Part shown: positions 1-9,487 of the stretch, in pieces
Numbering within the stretch: the first letter of the stretch is position 1
Layout of the letters: the number at the start of each line of letters is the position of its first letter
Assembly: GCA_039105265.1 (NCBI GenBank)
Contig: JAPFFF010000009.1
Location: 124,001-188,000 of the forward strand
Direction: 5' to 3'
From: Tritrichomonas musculus
Taxonomy: Eukaryota; Parabasalia; Tritrichomonadida; Tritrichomonadidae
DNA length: 64,000 bases
The notes under the pieces: generated by a model
Database searches by the model: none
What the model saw: the letters and a program-made list of their open reading frames with translations, nothing else
Told to the model about the DNA's origin: nothing
Translations under genes and position numbers: made by a program

Positions 1-491
1 ATAATATTATGTATCAAAATGTGCAATTAGTTGTTAATAAAAGAACATATCCAGATACCGAATTTGCTAATACTTGTGCAGCCAGGTTCTATCAACATCA
101 ATTGATTGCAAACGAGTTAGATGGAGCGTTAGAGGCAACCCAAGAATTTGAAGATAGTTTCACACAGCCATTAAACGACCCAACAACGGGTAAACGTTAT
201 TTAAATTGTCGTTCTGACGGAACATCATTTGGTATCAATTTTCAGCTCGAAAGAAGTAATGCAGGATATGTATTCGATGGATTAGACACAGGTAGCACTT
301 CAATAACTGTTACATTTAGAGGTCAGCCAATGTATCGTGGAGAAGATGACACATATTTTATTCCCGATCCTGAGTACCCAAATATGCATCCACCATCACC
401 AGAAGCATGGATATGTTCCGACACATATTTCACATGGAGTGTAAATGGTGTTGAATACTATCAAACTGGCGTGCCATCAGGGAAAGAGTAA
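1..491 (+). CDS. Major capsid protein, C-terminal part (M1, cut by window edge)
   Basis: This is the last 160 or so residues of the capsid gene; the reading frame is open to base 1, so the gene begins outside the window. It matches the C-terminus of the M2 capsid protein (23403-25292) at all but about seven of 160 residues, including a ThrPheArgGlyGlnProMet strand and a Trp-containing end. Placement as major capsid rests on the shared family with M2 and on the length and fold pattern expected of a double jelly-roll protein. Many third-codon positions differ from M2 while the protein barely changes, which suggests past selection on the protein. Confidence 0.75.
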   Translation, partial: NIMYQNVQLVVNKRTYPDTEFANTCAARFYQHQLIANELDGALEATQEFEDSFTQPLNDPTTGKRYLNCRSDGTSFGINFQLERSNAGYVFDGLDTGSTSITVTFRGQPMYRGEDDTYFIPDPEYPNMHPPSPEAWICSDTYFTWSVNGVEYYQTGVPSGKE

Positions 492-567
492 ATAAAAAGA
501 TTATATATAAAAAAAATTTTTTTTGCACTTTTAATGTGTAAGAACATCTAGTGAAAACATCTAATGG

Positions 568-625
568 AAAAGACCAAAGGTCTTTTAATACTCCTTTCAG
601 TCGTAAAGATTTTGTAAACAAAATC
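568..625. terminator. Two stem-loops between convergent genes (M1)
   Basis: Between the capsid gene (ends 491, rightward) and the 110-residue gene (ends 624, leftward) lie two perfect stem-loops. The first has an 8-bp stem, AAAAGACC with its complement, at 568-586 around an AAA loop. The second has a 7-bp stem, GATTTTG with its complement, at 608-625 around TAAA. The place between converging genes suits a shared 3'-end signal; that role is inferred. Confidence 0.45.
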
Positions 626-956
626 AATACTCAAGTTTCAAAAACAATGTAAAATTATCTGGTTTTATCTCGTTTCCATTAGCATCAGTGAACCATATTT
701 TGAAATCTCTTTTTGTTTCAACATATTCATATTTGCGATTATCATCAGGTGGCACTACATTTGCGTACCATACAAGGCTATCTTCATATTCATCTCTTTG
801 AATAAAATTACTGTGGCATTCTGTTTCTCCGTCAAGATATCCATTACATGTTGCTCTACAATATTGAAAAGATATATAGCGTTTATTCAGTGAATTACTA
901 AACTCGGATGGCAATAAATTATTGTATTTCTTCGTGATAAAGTACGTTTTTACCAT
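624..956 (-). CDS. Conserved 110-residue Maverick protein (M1)
   Basis: I do not recognise a named family. The protein is conserved at high identity with the M2 protein at 22428-22760, in the same place beside the spike gene. Visible features are an N-terminal LysThrTyrPheIleThrLysLys stretch, two Cys near residues 33-37, an acidic patch AspGluTyrGluAsp near residue 55, and a C-terminal Phe/Leu-rich strand. It has no signal peptide and no membrane span. It is transcribed divergently from the spike gene, with 56 bp between the start codons, so the two may be made together. A capsid- or spike-associated role is only a guess from position. Confidence 0.7.
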   Translation of the reverse strand: MVKTYFITKKYNNLLPSEFSNSLNKRYISFQYCRATCNGYLDGETECHSNFIQRDEYEDSLVWYANVVPPDDNRKYEYVETKRDFKIWFTDANGNEIKPDNFTLFLKLEY

Positions 957-1012
957 TCTTTATAATATAATAAATGAAGGCGATAGACATCATATTTTTT
1001 TGAGAAACAAAT

Positions 1013-4000
1013 ATGACTGCAATCATAACAAAACAAAATGCATTTGATAAAGCATTTATTAGTGGATACAATGCAGGTGGAAATGGCTGCAACGCAGACT
1101 GTTCTTGTAGAACCGGAGAATTTGATAATATTCATGTTAAACAAGATGCAATAATTGACAGCAATCTAATAGTTAAAAATAATAATATCATTGATGTATT
1201 ATCACAAACATCACAAATATTGGATGACCATGACACAAGAATAACAACACTAGAAAATAAACCTGATTCACAGAGTGATTTAGAATATGTAGATGGCTTT
1301 GATGAATTCATAATAGATGTTAAAACATTATCTAAAAAAGAAACAAATGATTGTAATATATTGGAAATCGCTTATGATTTACCAGAAACGTATTCAGGAG
1401 ATGCATTCGCAATTACTACATCTTTAGGTTCAGGAGTGATATCATTTGCAAATAATAAATTTACTAATCCTCGCATTGACTATTCTGATGGAAAATATGT
1501 TGTATCTTATATTGAAAATGATGATTATGCGAGATTATATATGAGTAAAGATATTTTAAGCGATCCATTTGACTTGTTCACAAAAGGATTCATAAGAATA
1601 ACATTTATTGCTCCAATTAAACAGACAATAAATTCGCATTGCGAAGTGGCTGAAGGCAATAAAAAAGACAACAAAATAATAAACTTTAAATGTAATACTA
1701 TAGATGCAGATAATTGTTTTAAATTATTTAGATCTCCATTACCAGATTTCTATGAAATAAAGTCAATATCACAAGATGATAATTATTATATCGCTTATTG
1801 GGGCTATGATGAAGGAACAGAAGAATTTAACACACTTATTGATGGACAAACATTTGAATTCAATGATGAAGTATTTGGCACAACATTTAAGCTCACAAAG
1901 AAAGGAGATACGTGGATTGGAAACAATTATTGTGTACATATTCCGGAATCATTAAAGTTAATACAAAATAGCGATAATGAAGCTAGAATAACAATAGCCA
2001 AAAATGATGCTAATAAATTTACTTTATCACATCTTGTTAAATTCCATTCAGACCAGAACGCATTAACATTTCTCATTAATGAAGGATTATTGAAAATAAA
2101 CAAAGGAAAACTAGATTATGCAGGTGAAAATGATAAAGAATGGTGGATAGATATCGTTTGTGAGTTCGATAGTGGAGGCCAATGGGTTGGAGGTGATTAT
2201 ATTGCAACATTAACGCTAAACGGGAAAATATACGAAATAAAAGTTAATGTAGATGCAACAATTGATTCACCCCATTATAAAGTAAATACCAATAATTATT
2301 TTGAATATATTGGATATCATCATACAGAAAAATTGATTAACAATAGGGGGATTAAACTATTTATGTCCACTAATCCAAATCTTATATGTAAAATCGCTGA
2401 CGTAGAATATTATGGTGAAAATACATTTGAATATCTCAATGGATGTGGTTATTATAATGTTGTTCCTAAACCTGAATCATGCACGACTCTTTTTACAAAC
2501 TATAATATTCAAACATCTGGTGTGGTAATTGGGGAAAACATTGAGAGTCATATGTTTGTGTTAAATTCTTTAGGGAACACAGTTGATGTTGCACTAAATG
2601 ATATATCTCAATTACAAAATTATTGTAAACAATTAGAATCACAAATAGAAAGTATGTCATATAAAGTTAACTGGTTTGATATTTTACAAGGTATTGTTGA
2701 TATTGGTACCATGTTAATAGGATTCGGTCCAGGATTAATGCGAATAGGTGCTGCAGGAATTGAATCATTAAGTAGACTCTCTTTTGTTAAATCAACTGTG
2801 AAAGAAATAGAATATATTGATGAAATAATACATGATGTTGACGTTTTATCACCTGGCGTTATTGAGAAACAACTAGATTTTGCATCAGAGACAACAATAA
2901 TTGGCAGCTCAAATAATTGCTATAAATACTACTTATATGACTTTCCTAAGAAAGACTCTGCCAAAGGCAGCGAGCTCAAAAGTGAATCTAAAATAGATGT
3001 ATCATTTATAGTTGATTCAGATGGAGAAGTGATTAGTATTAACAATTATGATGTAGATTCTGATGGAAATATTGTTGCGGTAAATTCTGTAGTTGGCGGA
3101 GCCAACTTTGCCAGAGGGCAAATTGCTTGTAATTTAATATATGAATATCCCTATTTAATGGTATTTTCTAAAAATAAGCCATCAAATGTTTCATATAAAT
3201 ATATCCCTAAATCGAAGTCAAATATGTTAGCATTAGGGGAAACATTAACGAATAATCAATTATTATCAGCAGCTGCGACAAAAAAATTAATTGAGAATCA
3301 TAAGCAAAAGATGTTAAGTGAAATCCCTACTGTTGATTTATCAAATTATGCAACACTTGAGAATCTTGATGAGTATTCGAAGAAACAGGACTTACAGTCT
3401 TATTCGAAGAAACAAGACATATTATCAACAGAAAAAATAACACAAGAATTGTCAATAGCTACAAAATTCGTAAATGGAACAACAAATGATGAGGATAAAA
3501 GAACTTATATCACAAATTTGGATGGAGATTTATGCAACATATTAAAGAAATCATCACTTTTTGTGAAAGGCTCTTGCAATAATGAAGATATTTCAGGAGA
3601 ATATTTGTATGATAGTGAAGACGCGGAATATTATCATTACAAGAAAGGCGAAAATACTTTTTCTATATACTTTTTCTATTACAGTGGAACATTCAGATAT
3701 AATGATAATTGGGTTGTGGATTTAGAATCAGTAAGTTATTCATACGAGCCTGAAGTTTATGACAAATATTGTATTCCAAATATGAACTTCGTAAAAGATA
3801 ATTATGCATTAAAATCTGATATACATGAACCTGTTGATTTGACTAAATATGTAGCAAAAAATGATGATGGTTCATTAACAATTTATAATAGTGAATGTAC
3901 CGATAAAAAACCAACAAATATTAATTTCGGAAAAGATGAAACAGATAAAGCAACATTAAGATATTATGATGATAATATTTCAAAATGTTGTGATTTGTTA

Positions 4001-4867
4001 GTTAATGATGTTGTTATTATGGGCATTGATAAATCAAATACTAAAACAACAACATACTTTTTTAGTAGATTAAGTATAAATAATGATTTATTTGTAAATG
4101 GAAATATTTATAAAAATGATGATAAATATTTAACGGAATCAGAATGTGATACTAAATATGAATCAAAAAATGATGATGGTTCATTAACAATTAATAGTAC
4201 CGAAAGTAATATTGCAAGTTTCTTTAGTTCTGTTGATGCTAATACACTTGCTTTATTTAGATTTGGATATGATTCTACATATAATACTACATTTAATTAT
4301 AGTTCATCAAAAAGTTCTAATAGTGGGAATTTGGATATATATGTTGACGGTTATAAATTTCAATCATTTCTAATGTTTGGTTCAGCAAGAAATACTACAA
4401 TTGACTCTAATCTTTTAGTTAACGGTACAATTACATCAAAAGGTTCAAATACAATCACTCATTATGCGCCAATTGAAGCTGGTGAAAATATTGAAGATTA
4501 CACACTTGGGAAACCTGTATTTATGTCTGGTCATGTGTATAAAAATATTAATGGTTCATTCGTGAGTTCTACTGCAACAGATTCAGTTGATTGCATTAGT
4601 AGTGTTAAAATAAATGGTTCATGGAAAGAGTATATTGGTGTAATCACTAGTATTGATAAAGAAAAAAATAACATTACATTCGCTTCACACGGAGACGTTC
4701 TTTTTACTTGCGATGATGCTAATTTATATGCTATTGGTGATGTTATTCTATATGATGGAAGAATATTGGATGAAGATTTAGGAATTACTTTAAAGATTCA
4801 ACGAAGTATTGTTGGAACTGTCAGTGCAAAAATAAACGAACATACCTTGGCTGTTTTCATGCGCTAA
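1013..4867 (+). CDS. Giant spike/fibre-like protein, 1284 residues (M1)
   Basis: A long surface-fibre-like protein. The first ~90 residues hold a Cys cluster and a short coiled coil. A core at about 490-545 contains the conserved run Thr-Thr-Leu-Phe-Thr-Asn-Tyr-Asn-Ile, followed by heptads and then a glycine-rich hydrophobic stretch at about 553-585. A repeat-like fibre region follows (two AspAspGlySerLeuThrIle modules near 950 and 1050). The last ~150 residues (GlySerAsnThrIleThrHisTyrAlaPro... to the end) match the M2 spike and resemble phage fibre tips. The same core occurs in both M3 spikes, so the architecture crosses families. Role as host-contact protein is inferred. Confidence 0.65.
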   Translation: MTAIITKQNAFDKAFISGYNAGGNGCNADCSCRTGEFDNIHVKQDAIIDSNLIVKNNNIIDVLSQTSQILDDHDTRITTLENKPDSQSDLEYVDGFDEFIIDVKTLSKKETNDCNILEIAYDLPETYSGDAFAITTSLGSGVISFANNKFTNPRIDYSDGKYVVSYIENDDYARLYMSKDILSDPFDLFTKGFIRITFIAPIKQTINSHCEVAEGNKKDNKIINFKCNTIDADNCFKLFRSPLPDFYEIKSISQDDNYYIAYWGYDEGTEEFNTLIDGQTFEFNDEVFGTTFKLTKKGDTWIGNNYCVHIPESLKLIQNSDNEARITIAKNDANKFTLSHLVKFHSDQNALTFLINEGLLKINKGKLDYAGENDKEWWIDIVCEFDSGGQWVGGDYIATLTLNGKIYEIKVNVDATIDSPHYKVNTNNYFEYIGYHHTEKLINNRGIKLFMSTNPNLICKIADVEYYGENTFEYLNGCGYYNVVPKPESCTTLFTNYNIQTSGVVIGENIESHMFVLNSLGNTVDVALNDISQLQNYCKQLESQIESMSYKVNWFDILQGIVDIGTMLIGFGPGLMRIGAAGIESLSRLSFVKSTVKEIEYIDEIIHDVDVLSPGVIEKQLDFASETTIIGSSNNCYKYYLYDFPKKDSAKGSELKSESKIDVSFIVDSDGEVISINNYDVDSDGNIVAVNSVVGGANFARGQIACNLIYEYPYLMVFSKNKPSNVSYKYIPKSKSNMLALGETLTNNQLLSAAATKKLIENHKQKMLSEIPTVDLSNYATLENLDEYSKKQDLQSYSKKQDILSTEKITQELSIATKFVNGTTNDEDKRTYITNLDGDLCNILKKSSLFVKGSCNNEDISGEYLYDSEDAEYYHYKKGENTFSIYFFYYSGTFRYNDNWVVDLESVSYSYEPEVYDKYCIPNMNFVKDNYALKSDIHEPVDLTKYVAKNDDGSLTIYNSECTDKKPTNINFGKDETDKATLRYYDDNISKCCDLLVNDVVIMGIDKSNTKTTTYFFSRLSINNDLFVNGNIYKNDDKYLTESECDTKYESKNDDGSLTINSTESNIASFFSSVDANTLALFRFGYDSTYNTTFNYSSSKSSNSGNLDIYVDGYKFQSFLMFGSARNTTIDSNLLVNGTITSKGSNTITHYAPIEAGENIEDYTLGKPVFMSGHVYKNINGSFVSSTATDSVDCISSVKINGSWKEYIGVITSIDKEKNNITFASHGDVLFTCDDANLYAIGDVILYDGRILDEDLGITLKIQRSIVGTVSAKINEHTLAVFMR

Positions 4868-4873
4868 TTAAGC

Positions 4874-5509
4874 TTAAATGGCTATCTTTAAACTTATGCC
4901 ATATTTGATAAACTCTGTATAAACATTATTATAAGCATATTTTAATTCCTCTGATTTACCATCTTTTGTTATTAATATTTTATCGATTTTGATAAATTTT
5001 GAAACACTAACTGCACAACATCCAGGTTCATCATCTTCTAAAACAAAATCAACTTTATCACATCCAGTTAACAACTTTATCATATTCATTAATAGAGTTG
5101 ATTTGCACACAACATAAGAGTTAATCCTTAAAGGGTTATCAGCATACATTTCAACTAACATTTCTAAAAATCTATTTTTTTGTTCAAGTGTATCCAGCTC
5201 ATTTCCTAAGTCTGTTAAACCTCTGTTTGCTATGCAAACTTCGCTCTGCGAATCTCGGGTAATGTTGTTTGTTGGAGGTTTGTATTGAGAAGCATATTGT
5301 TGCTGTGTCGTCTGTGTAGGCATAGTTGGAGGGGGCATAGTTGGGGGAGGCATAGTAAAATTTACATTATTAGGAATCTGAGGATATGCCACAGGCGGTA
5401 TACTCTTATTGGGAGATACTTTAATTTCGATATTAGTGTTTTGTTCTTGTTTAACACTTGCATCATTCTCACTTGATAATATTCTTGCTTGACGTAAAGT
5501 ATTAGACAT
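4874..5509 (-). CDS. Conserved LeuAspGluAsp-CysCys protein (M1)
   Basis: Same family as M2 17822-18328 and M3 41169-41696, so it is one of the few small proteins shared by both element families. The start at 5509 (MetSerAsnThrLeuArgGlnAlaArgIle) is chosen because it matches the M2 start; a Met nine codons upstream would overlap the neighbouring gene. The N-terminus is variable and proline-rich with a short ThrMetProProPro repeat. The C-terminal ~110 residues carry the conserved core: an Asn-x-Leu helix region, then an acidic LeuGluAspAsp and a CysCys pair, then an IleLeuIleThrLysAspGlyLys hairpin. Function unknown. It lies tail-to-tail with the spike gene, six bases apart. Confidence 0.65.
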   Translation of the reverse strand: MSNTLRQARILSSENDASVKQEQNTNIEIKVSPNKSIPPVAYPQIPNNVNFTMPPPTMPPPTMPTQTTQQQYASQYKPPTNNITRDSQSEVCIANRGLTDLGNELDTLEQKNRFLEMLVEMYADNPLRINSYVVCKSTLLMNMIKLLTGCDKVDFVLEDDEPGCCAVSVSKFIKIDKILITKDGKSEELKYAYNNVYTEFIKYGISLKIAI

Positions 5510-5532
5510 TTTATAAAAAAATAAAGGTTTAT

Positions 5533-5778
5533 TCATAATGTATACAAATTGTTAATAGCTCTATTTAACAAATTTCTGACCTTCATATTATATTCATATT
5601 TGCGTTGAATCTTATTACGTTTTGCTATTTTTTTTGGATCAGTTGGCATAGATTCCTTTAATATTTTTCGATAATATTGAAGACGTGATTTGATTTGTTT
5701 AAGTGTTGATGATGCAAATGTTTTTCTTTCGTGCCATTGTATAAGAGGTGGTAGTGTGAGGCAATCTTGCTGGCTCAT
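5533..5778 (-). CDS. Small basic protein, 81 residues (M1)
   Basis: Ortholog of the 79-residue protein at 17561-17800 in M2. Rich in Lys and Arg, with a predicted long helix (LysGlnIleLysSerArgLeuGlnTyrTyrArg) and a motif AspProLysLysIleAlaLysArg in the middle. The C-terminus ArgAsnLeuLeuAsnArgAlaIle is nearly invariant between copies. The charge suits binding to DNA or to capsid, but no family is recognised. It lies directly upstream of the LeuAspGluAsp-CysCys gene on the same strand, with 23 bp between, and is divergent from the integrase over 17 bp. Confidence 0.6.
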   Translation of the reverse strand: MSQQDCLTLPPLIQWHERKTFASSTLKQIKSRLQYYRKILKESMPTDPKKIAKRNKIQRKYEYNMKVRNLLNRAINNLYTL

Positions 5779-5795
5779 TTAATACTAAATAAAAA
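5779..5795. promoter_or_regulatory. 17-bp divergent promoter between small basic gene and integrase (M1)
   Basis: Only 17 bases separate the start codons of 5533-5778 (leftward) and 5796-7595 (rightward). The gap is AT-rich and has a T-run on one strand and an A-run on the other. Any initiator must lie within the gap or inside one of the coding regions. The same arrangement recurs in M2 at 17543-17560. Confidence 0.5.
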
Positions 5796-7595
5796 ATGAA
5801 TACTAGTAATTTACTTTATAATAACACGGATAAAATAATAAATGCTATAATAAATGAACAGAGATACAAAGATGATATAGCAGATATTGAAGGAAATAAT
5901 GATTTTATCTTTATTTACAATACAGTTAGAAAATGGATATGTAGAGAAATACATGACACATTAACCGAAGATTTTCATTATAAACATGATACTTGGGATT
6001 ATAGAAATATTACATATTATTATGGCAAAATATTTACAGAAAATGATAATATACAAATAAGGAATTTTATATCAATTAACTACAAAGAAATTCATGAAAA
6101 ATTACTTGATAGTATAGCATATCAGAGGCATAAAAACTATATGAATACATATCAAAAGTGTAAAAATAGATTATTCGAAAAACTGAATAACAAACAAAAA
6201 TATACTATAAGTCAAGCACGTTCATTATTATCAGAAAATAATAAACTTCCAATAACTGAAGATAATTTTAGAAGATTATATGATATATTTGTTGAAGAAT
6301 GGAATAAAAGACAAGAATCTGAGACACCTCAAAGACACATATTAAGGGACACATTCACTGATTCGCGTAGCAAACTTGCTTTTAGCAATAAACTAAATGA
6401 TTTTGTCGTATTTAATCATGAAAGATTATTAAATAAAGATGAATTCGCTAGAGTTAGTCAAAATTGGGGACAAACATCATTATCATTTGATGAATGGTAT
6501 GATAGATATGTTTACAAATTTTATTATCAGCCAACAACGCATACTACCTATACTATTCCAGAAGAGCAAAATTATATTGGATTCAAATCAGCTAATAAGG
6601 TTAGAGCATTACAAAGAATATTTCCTGGTAAGAAGGTTAATATATATGAACATACATCATATTTCCCATTAAAATCAAATAAAAAGTATCAATTGCATAA
6701 AGTATCATCGAGATATTCATATATTATTGATTTGATGTTTGTAGATAAACTGTGTTATCTTGTTATGATAAACGTTAACACAAGATATTTATATGTTGAA
6801 TTAGTGAACCAAATTTTGTTTGACAATGACTCAGAAAATAGTGAGAAAAGACAACGCTTTGCTAAATATGAAAAATCAGCTGATAACTATTTAAAGACAC
6901 TCGATAAAATAATAAAATCAGGTGTCATTATTAAGCATTTAACATTTGATGGAGAAGGTTCGTTTAACTCGAGAAAGGCACAAAATTATTATAATTCTCA
7001 TGGTATTCATTGGAGAACTGCACCAAGAATGAAAATGGGTAATTATCCAGATTTTATGAAACGTGAGCAGAAACAAACAAAAACTGACCCTATGCATAGT
7101 TCATTAGGGTTGATTGATAGAGTTATTAGAACATTAAGAGATATGGCTTATAACATAAGAGTAGGAATTATTACACCATCTATTATGAATGAATTAGTGA
7201 GACAATATAATAATGCACCACATAAAACATTATCTAAATATGCAATTGGTTATTTTAAACATCCACATAACACAGATAGAGATAGTGCCTATAATACCTC
7301 CAGCAGAGCTGGGGTAAACGTATCACCAAAGATGGTCCAAGAAGATAAAGAACTTGAATCATATATTGTTATGAATATATGCAAAGAGAACTATAATATT
7401 ATGATGAGTGATGGATTTTATTTAAATAAAGGTATGAGTGTTACACTGTATAATGAAAAGGATGGAATGATGAAAAGAAGGACAAATGTGCAACCAGGTA
7501 AATATAAAGTTATTGGGTTTGCTAATGAATTATATAGAGTTGTTGATGAAAAAAATAATATTCAATCAATACCACGTTTTAAATTAGCTGCTTGA
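5796..7595 (+). CDS. Retrovirus-like integrase, family I type, 599 residues (M1)
   Basis: Member of the Maverick c-integrase group, which joins element ends to host DNA and makes a short target duplication. A long N-terminal region (about 1-290) is helical and charged. The RNase H-like catalytic core follows: first acidic residue in IleIleAspLeuMetPheValAsp near 311, second in ThrPheAspGlyGluGlySer near 386, and the helix LeuGlyLeuIleAspArgValIleArgThr near 440. A small basic C-terminal domain (about 520-599) holds a GlyLysTyrLysValIleGlyPhe strand. The start agrees with the M2 copy (MetAsnThrSerAsnLeuLeuTyrAsnAsn). The gene looks open from end to end. Confidence 0.85.
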   Translation: MNTSNLLYNNTDKIINAIINEQRYKDDIADIEGNNDFIFIYNTVRKWICREIHDTLTEDFHYKHDTWDYRNITYYYGKIFTENDNIQIRNFISINYKEIHEKLLDSIAYQRHKNYMNTYQKCKNRLFEKLNNKQKYTISQARSLLSENNKLPITEDNFRRLYDIFVEEWNKRQESETPQRHILRDTFTDSRSKLAFSNKLNDFVVFNHERLLNKDEFARVSQNWGQTSLSFDEWYDRYVYKFYYQPTTHTTYTIPEEQNYIGFKSANKVRALQRIFPGKKVNIYEHTSYFPLKSNKKYQLHKVSSRYSYIIDLMFVDKLCYLVMINVNTRYLYVELVNQILFDNDSENSEKRQRFAKYEKSADNYLKTLDKIIKSGVIIKHLTFDGEGSFNSRKAQNYYNSHGIHWRTAPRMKMGNYPDFMKREQKQTKTDPMHSSLGLIDRVIRTLRDMAYNIRVGIITPSIMNELVRQYNNAPHKTLSKYAIGYFKHPHNTDRDSAYNTSSRAGVNVSPKMVQEDKELESYIVMNICKENYNIMMSDGFYLNKGMSVTLYNEKDGMMKRRTNVQPGKYKVIGFANELYRVVDEKNNIQSIPRFKLAA

Positions 7596-7644
7596 TTTTA
7601 TTCTTTATAGATTCCATTGTATTGTTATAAAAAAATATTTTTAA

Positions 7645-9137
7645 TTAATATTTAGCATAATCAAAATATTTATTATCATCTCCTTCTTCATAGTCTGTTT
7701 TTATACATCTTTCAAATTTTTTCCTTGTTGATACGGTCATATTTTTGTTCATCTCAAAGCATGGTTGACCTTTTGCTAAATCAAATGTTATAGAGTTTCC
7801 ATTATATAACGATTCATAAAGTTTCATAACATCTCCATTAAAATCTTCATTATATTTGTATTTGATAGAATTTTGTGTAAGTCCTTTACCTCTAATAACA
7901 TAATCGATATCACCAGTAGAATCTGTTATTTTATGAGTATACATTTTTTTCATTAAAAAGAAAGCTTCAATGGAATGAGGCATTTCTGGATGATTGTTAA
8001 TAGATGGGAAATCACAATGGAATTGGCCAAGATTTTTACCAATTAATTCTCTATTGTATTTTTTATTGAACTCTTTTTGTAATAAATCTAAGTCTTTAGA
8101 TTTAATCATAAATGAATCTGTATCTTGGTAATAAATGTGGCATCCTATATCAAAAGCTAAACACATTACTTCATTCATTATTCTCTTAGACATAGACAAA
8201 ACTTGAATACCTAACAATGAAAAATTAAAATGTTTATCTATTTGTTTTAGAGTCTTAACTGCGTGGATATTAGAGTTGTTCAATTGAATATCTTCAACTA
8301 TTTTATTATAATTTTTTGCCAAAATTTATCTAATTCATCTCCTTCACGTAAATATTTATAATCTTTTTCAACTGGTTTCTCTATTGTTTTACCATAATAT
8401 GAATTCATAATAAGTTTATAGAGATTTTGTAATGGATTATTTTGCTTTTTATATTCAAGTCTTTTATTGAAGATATCACTGATACAATCTCTTATTCTAT
8501 AATCTTTTTTACCATCCCAATAGTATCCACGTAATATGTTAAACTCTATTTGTTGAAACTCTATGTAATCCTCTAATGTGATATTATCAACAATCATTTT
8601 TATTGATTCACCTTTGGGTAGATAGTCGTTGTTTTTATTAAGATTGTTTATCTTTTGAACAATTAATGGAAATGGATAATGTTTATTTATTTTTGTTATC
8701 TCAATTTCTACAATATATGCGGATTGTTTAGAAAGAAATTCTAGGTTTAATTGTTCTGGTTGAATCACTTTAGGTTTTCCTTCAACAGTATACAATCTTT
8801 TCATTGCAGATGGATATAAACTAACTGCATCAAAATCTGATAGTGGTTTAGTTGTATGCCACTTTTTATTGTAAGCAGTCATGCATCTACCACCATATAT
8901 TGCTTTTGAACAAAAATGCCTAACATGTCCACCTAATTTATATAGATTACCATTAGGATAATACACCCTTTGGTTAAACACTTCATTTGCAAGAGATGAT
9001 ATACTAATAAATTTATAAAGGTTAATATTAAAATTTTCTTTAAATCCTTCACGCAATTTCTCAAATCCAATTCTCAAAATATTAACATCTTGTTGGCAAT
9101 AGAATTCAGCATATTTGTACATGTCAAATGTGTTATC
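7645..9137 (-). pseudogene. polB: polB, C-terminal (polymerase) part, M1
   Basis: Protein-primed-type family B DNA polymerase, polymerase half. The motifs seen are exonuclease motif III TyrCysGlnGlnAspVal, motif A AspPheAspAlaValSerLeuTyrProSer, motif B LysLeuIleMetAsnSerTyrTyrGly and motif C TyrTyrGlnAspThrAspSer. Its N-terminal part lies at 29720-31752, on the far side of M2; the M2 target duplication TTATC sits at 9133-9137. Sequence relationship to the M2 polB is close. The gene is broken by the M2 insertion and about one further break, so M1 could not make this enzyme itself. Confidence 0.85.
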
Positions 9138-9416
9138 AGTAGTATATGTTTGTCATGATTTTAGGACTTCGTCCCAAACTCCTGACAAACCCTTTGAAAA
9201 CACCTTATTTTTGGCACTTTTTTGGTCTCAAACACCTCATTTTAGCCCTTTTTTGACTCAAAAAGTTGTCCAACAATTTCTTAAGTATCCCCATACTTGA
9301 CCCCCCTATTTTCACTCAACAATTTGGGTTCAAAAAGATGTTTGTCATACTCGCTAATAAAGTCCTGATTTTAGGACTAACGAGTTGTTTCAACTTTTTT
9401 GAAAAAAATATTTTTT
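9138..9416 (+). repeat. M2 left terminal inverted repeat, 279 bp
   Basis: Begins AGTAGTATATG directly after the target duplication TTATC (9133-9137). It matches the reverse complement of 29441-29719 with one difference in 279 bp. It contains a nested hairpin near the end (TTTGTCA 9149-9155 with TGACAAA 9183-9189, enclosing GGAC/GTCC) and a second hairpin with the palindromic arms GTCCTGATTTTAGGAC near 9362-9377. No gene lies in it; short open frames there are chance. Confidence 0.95.
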
Positions 9417-9487
9417 GGAAATTTTCTCATCCACGATAAGTGGTATAATTTTTTTATATTTTTTATTTTTTTATCTTCATTGCAAAA

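Noticed and set aside
9115-9300. Open frame across the M2 left repeat
   Set aside because: It lies in the terminal inverted repeat, its mirror appears at the other end, and it has no homolog.
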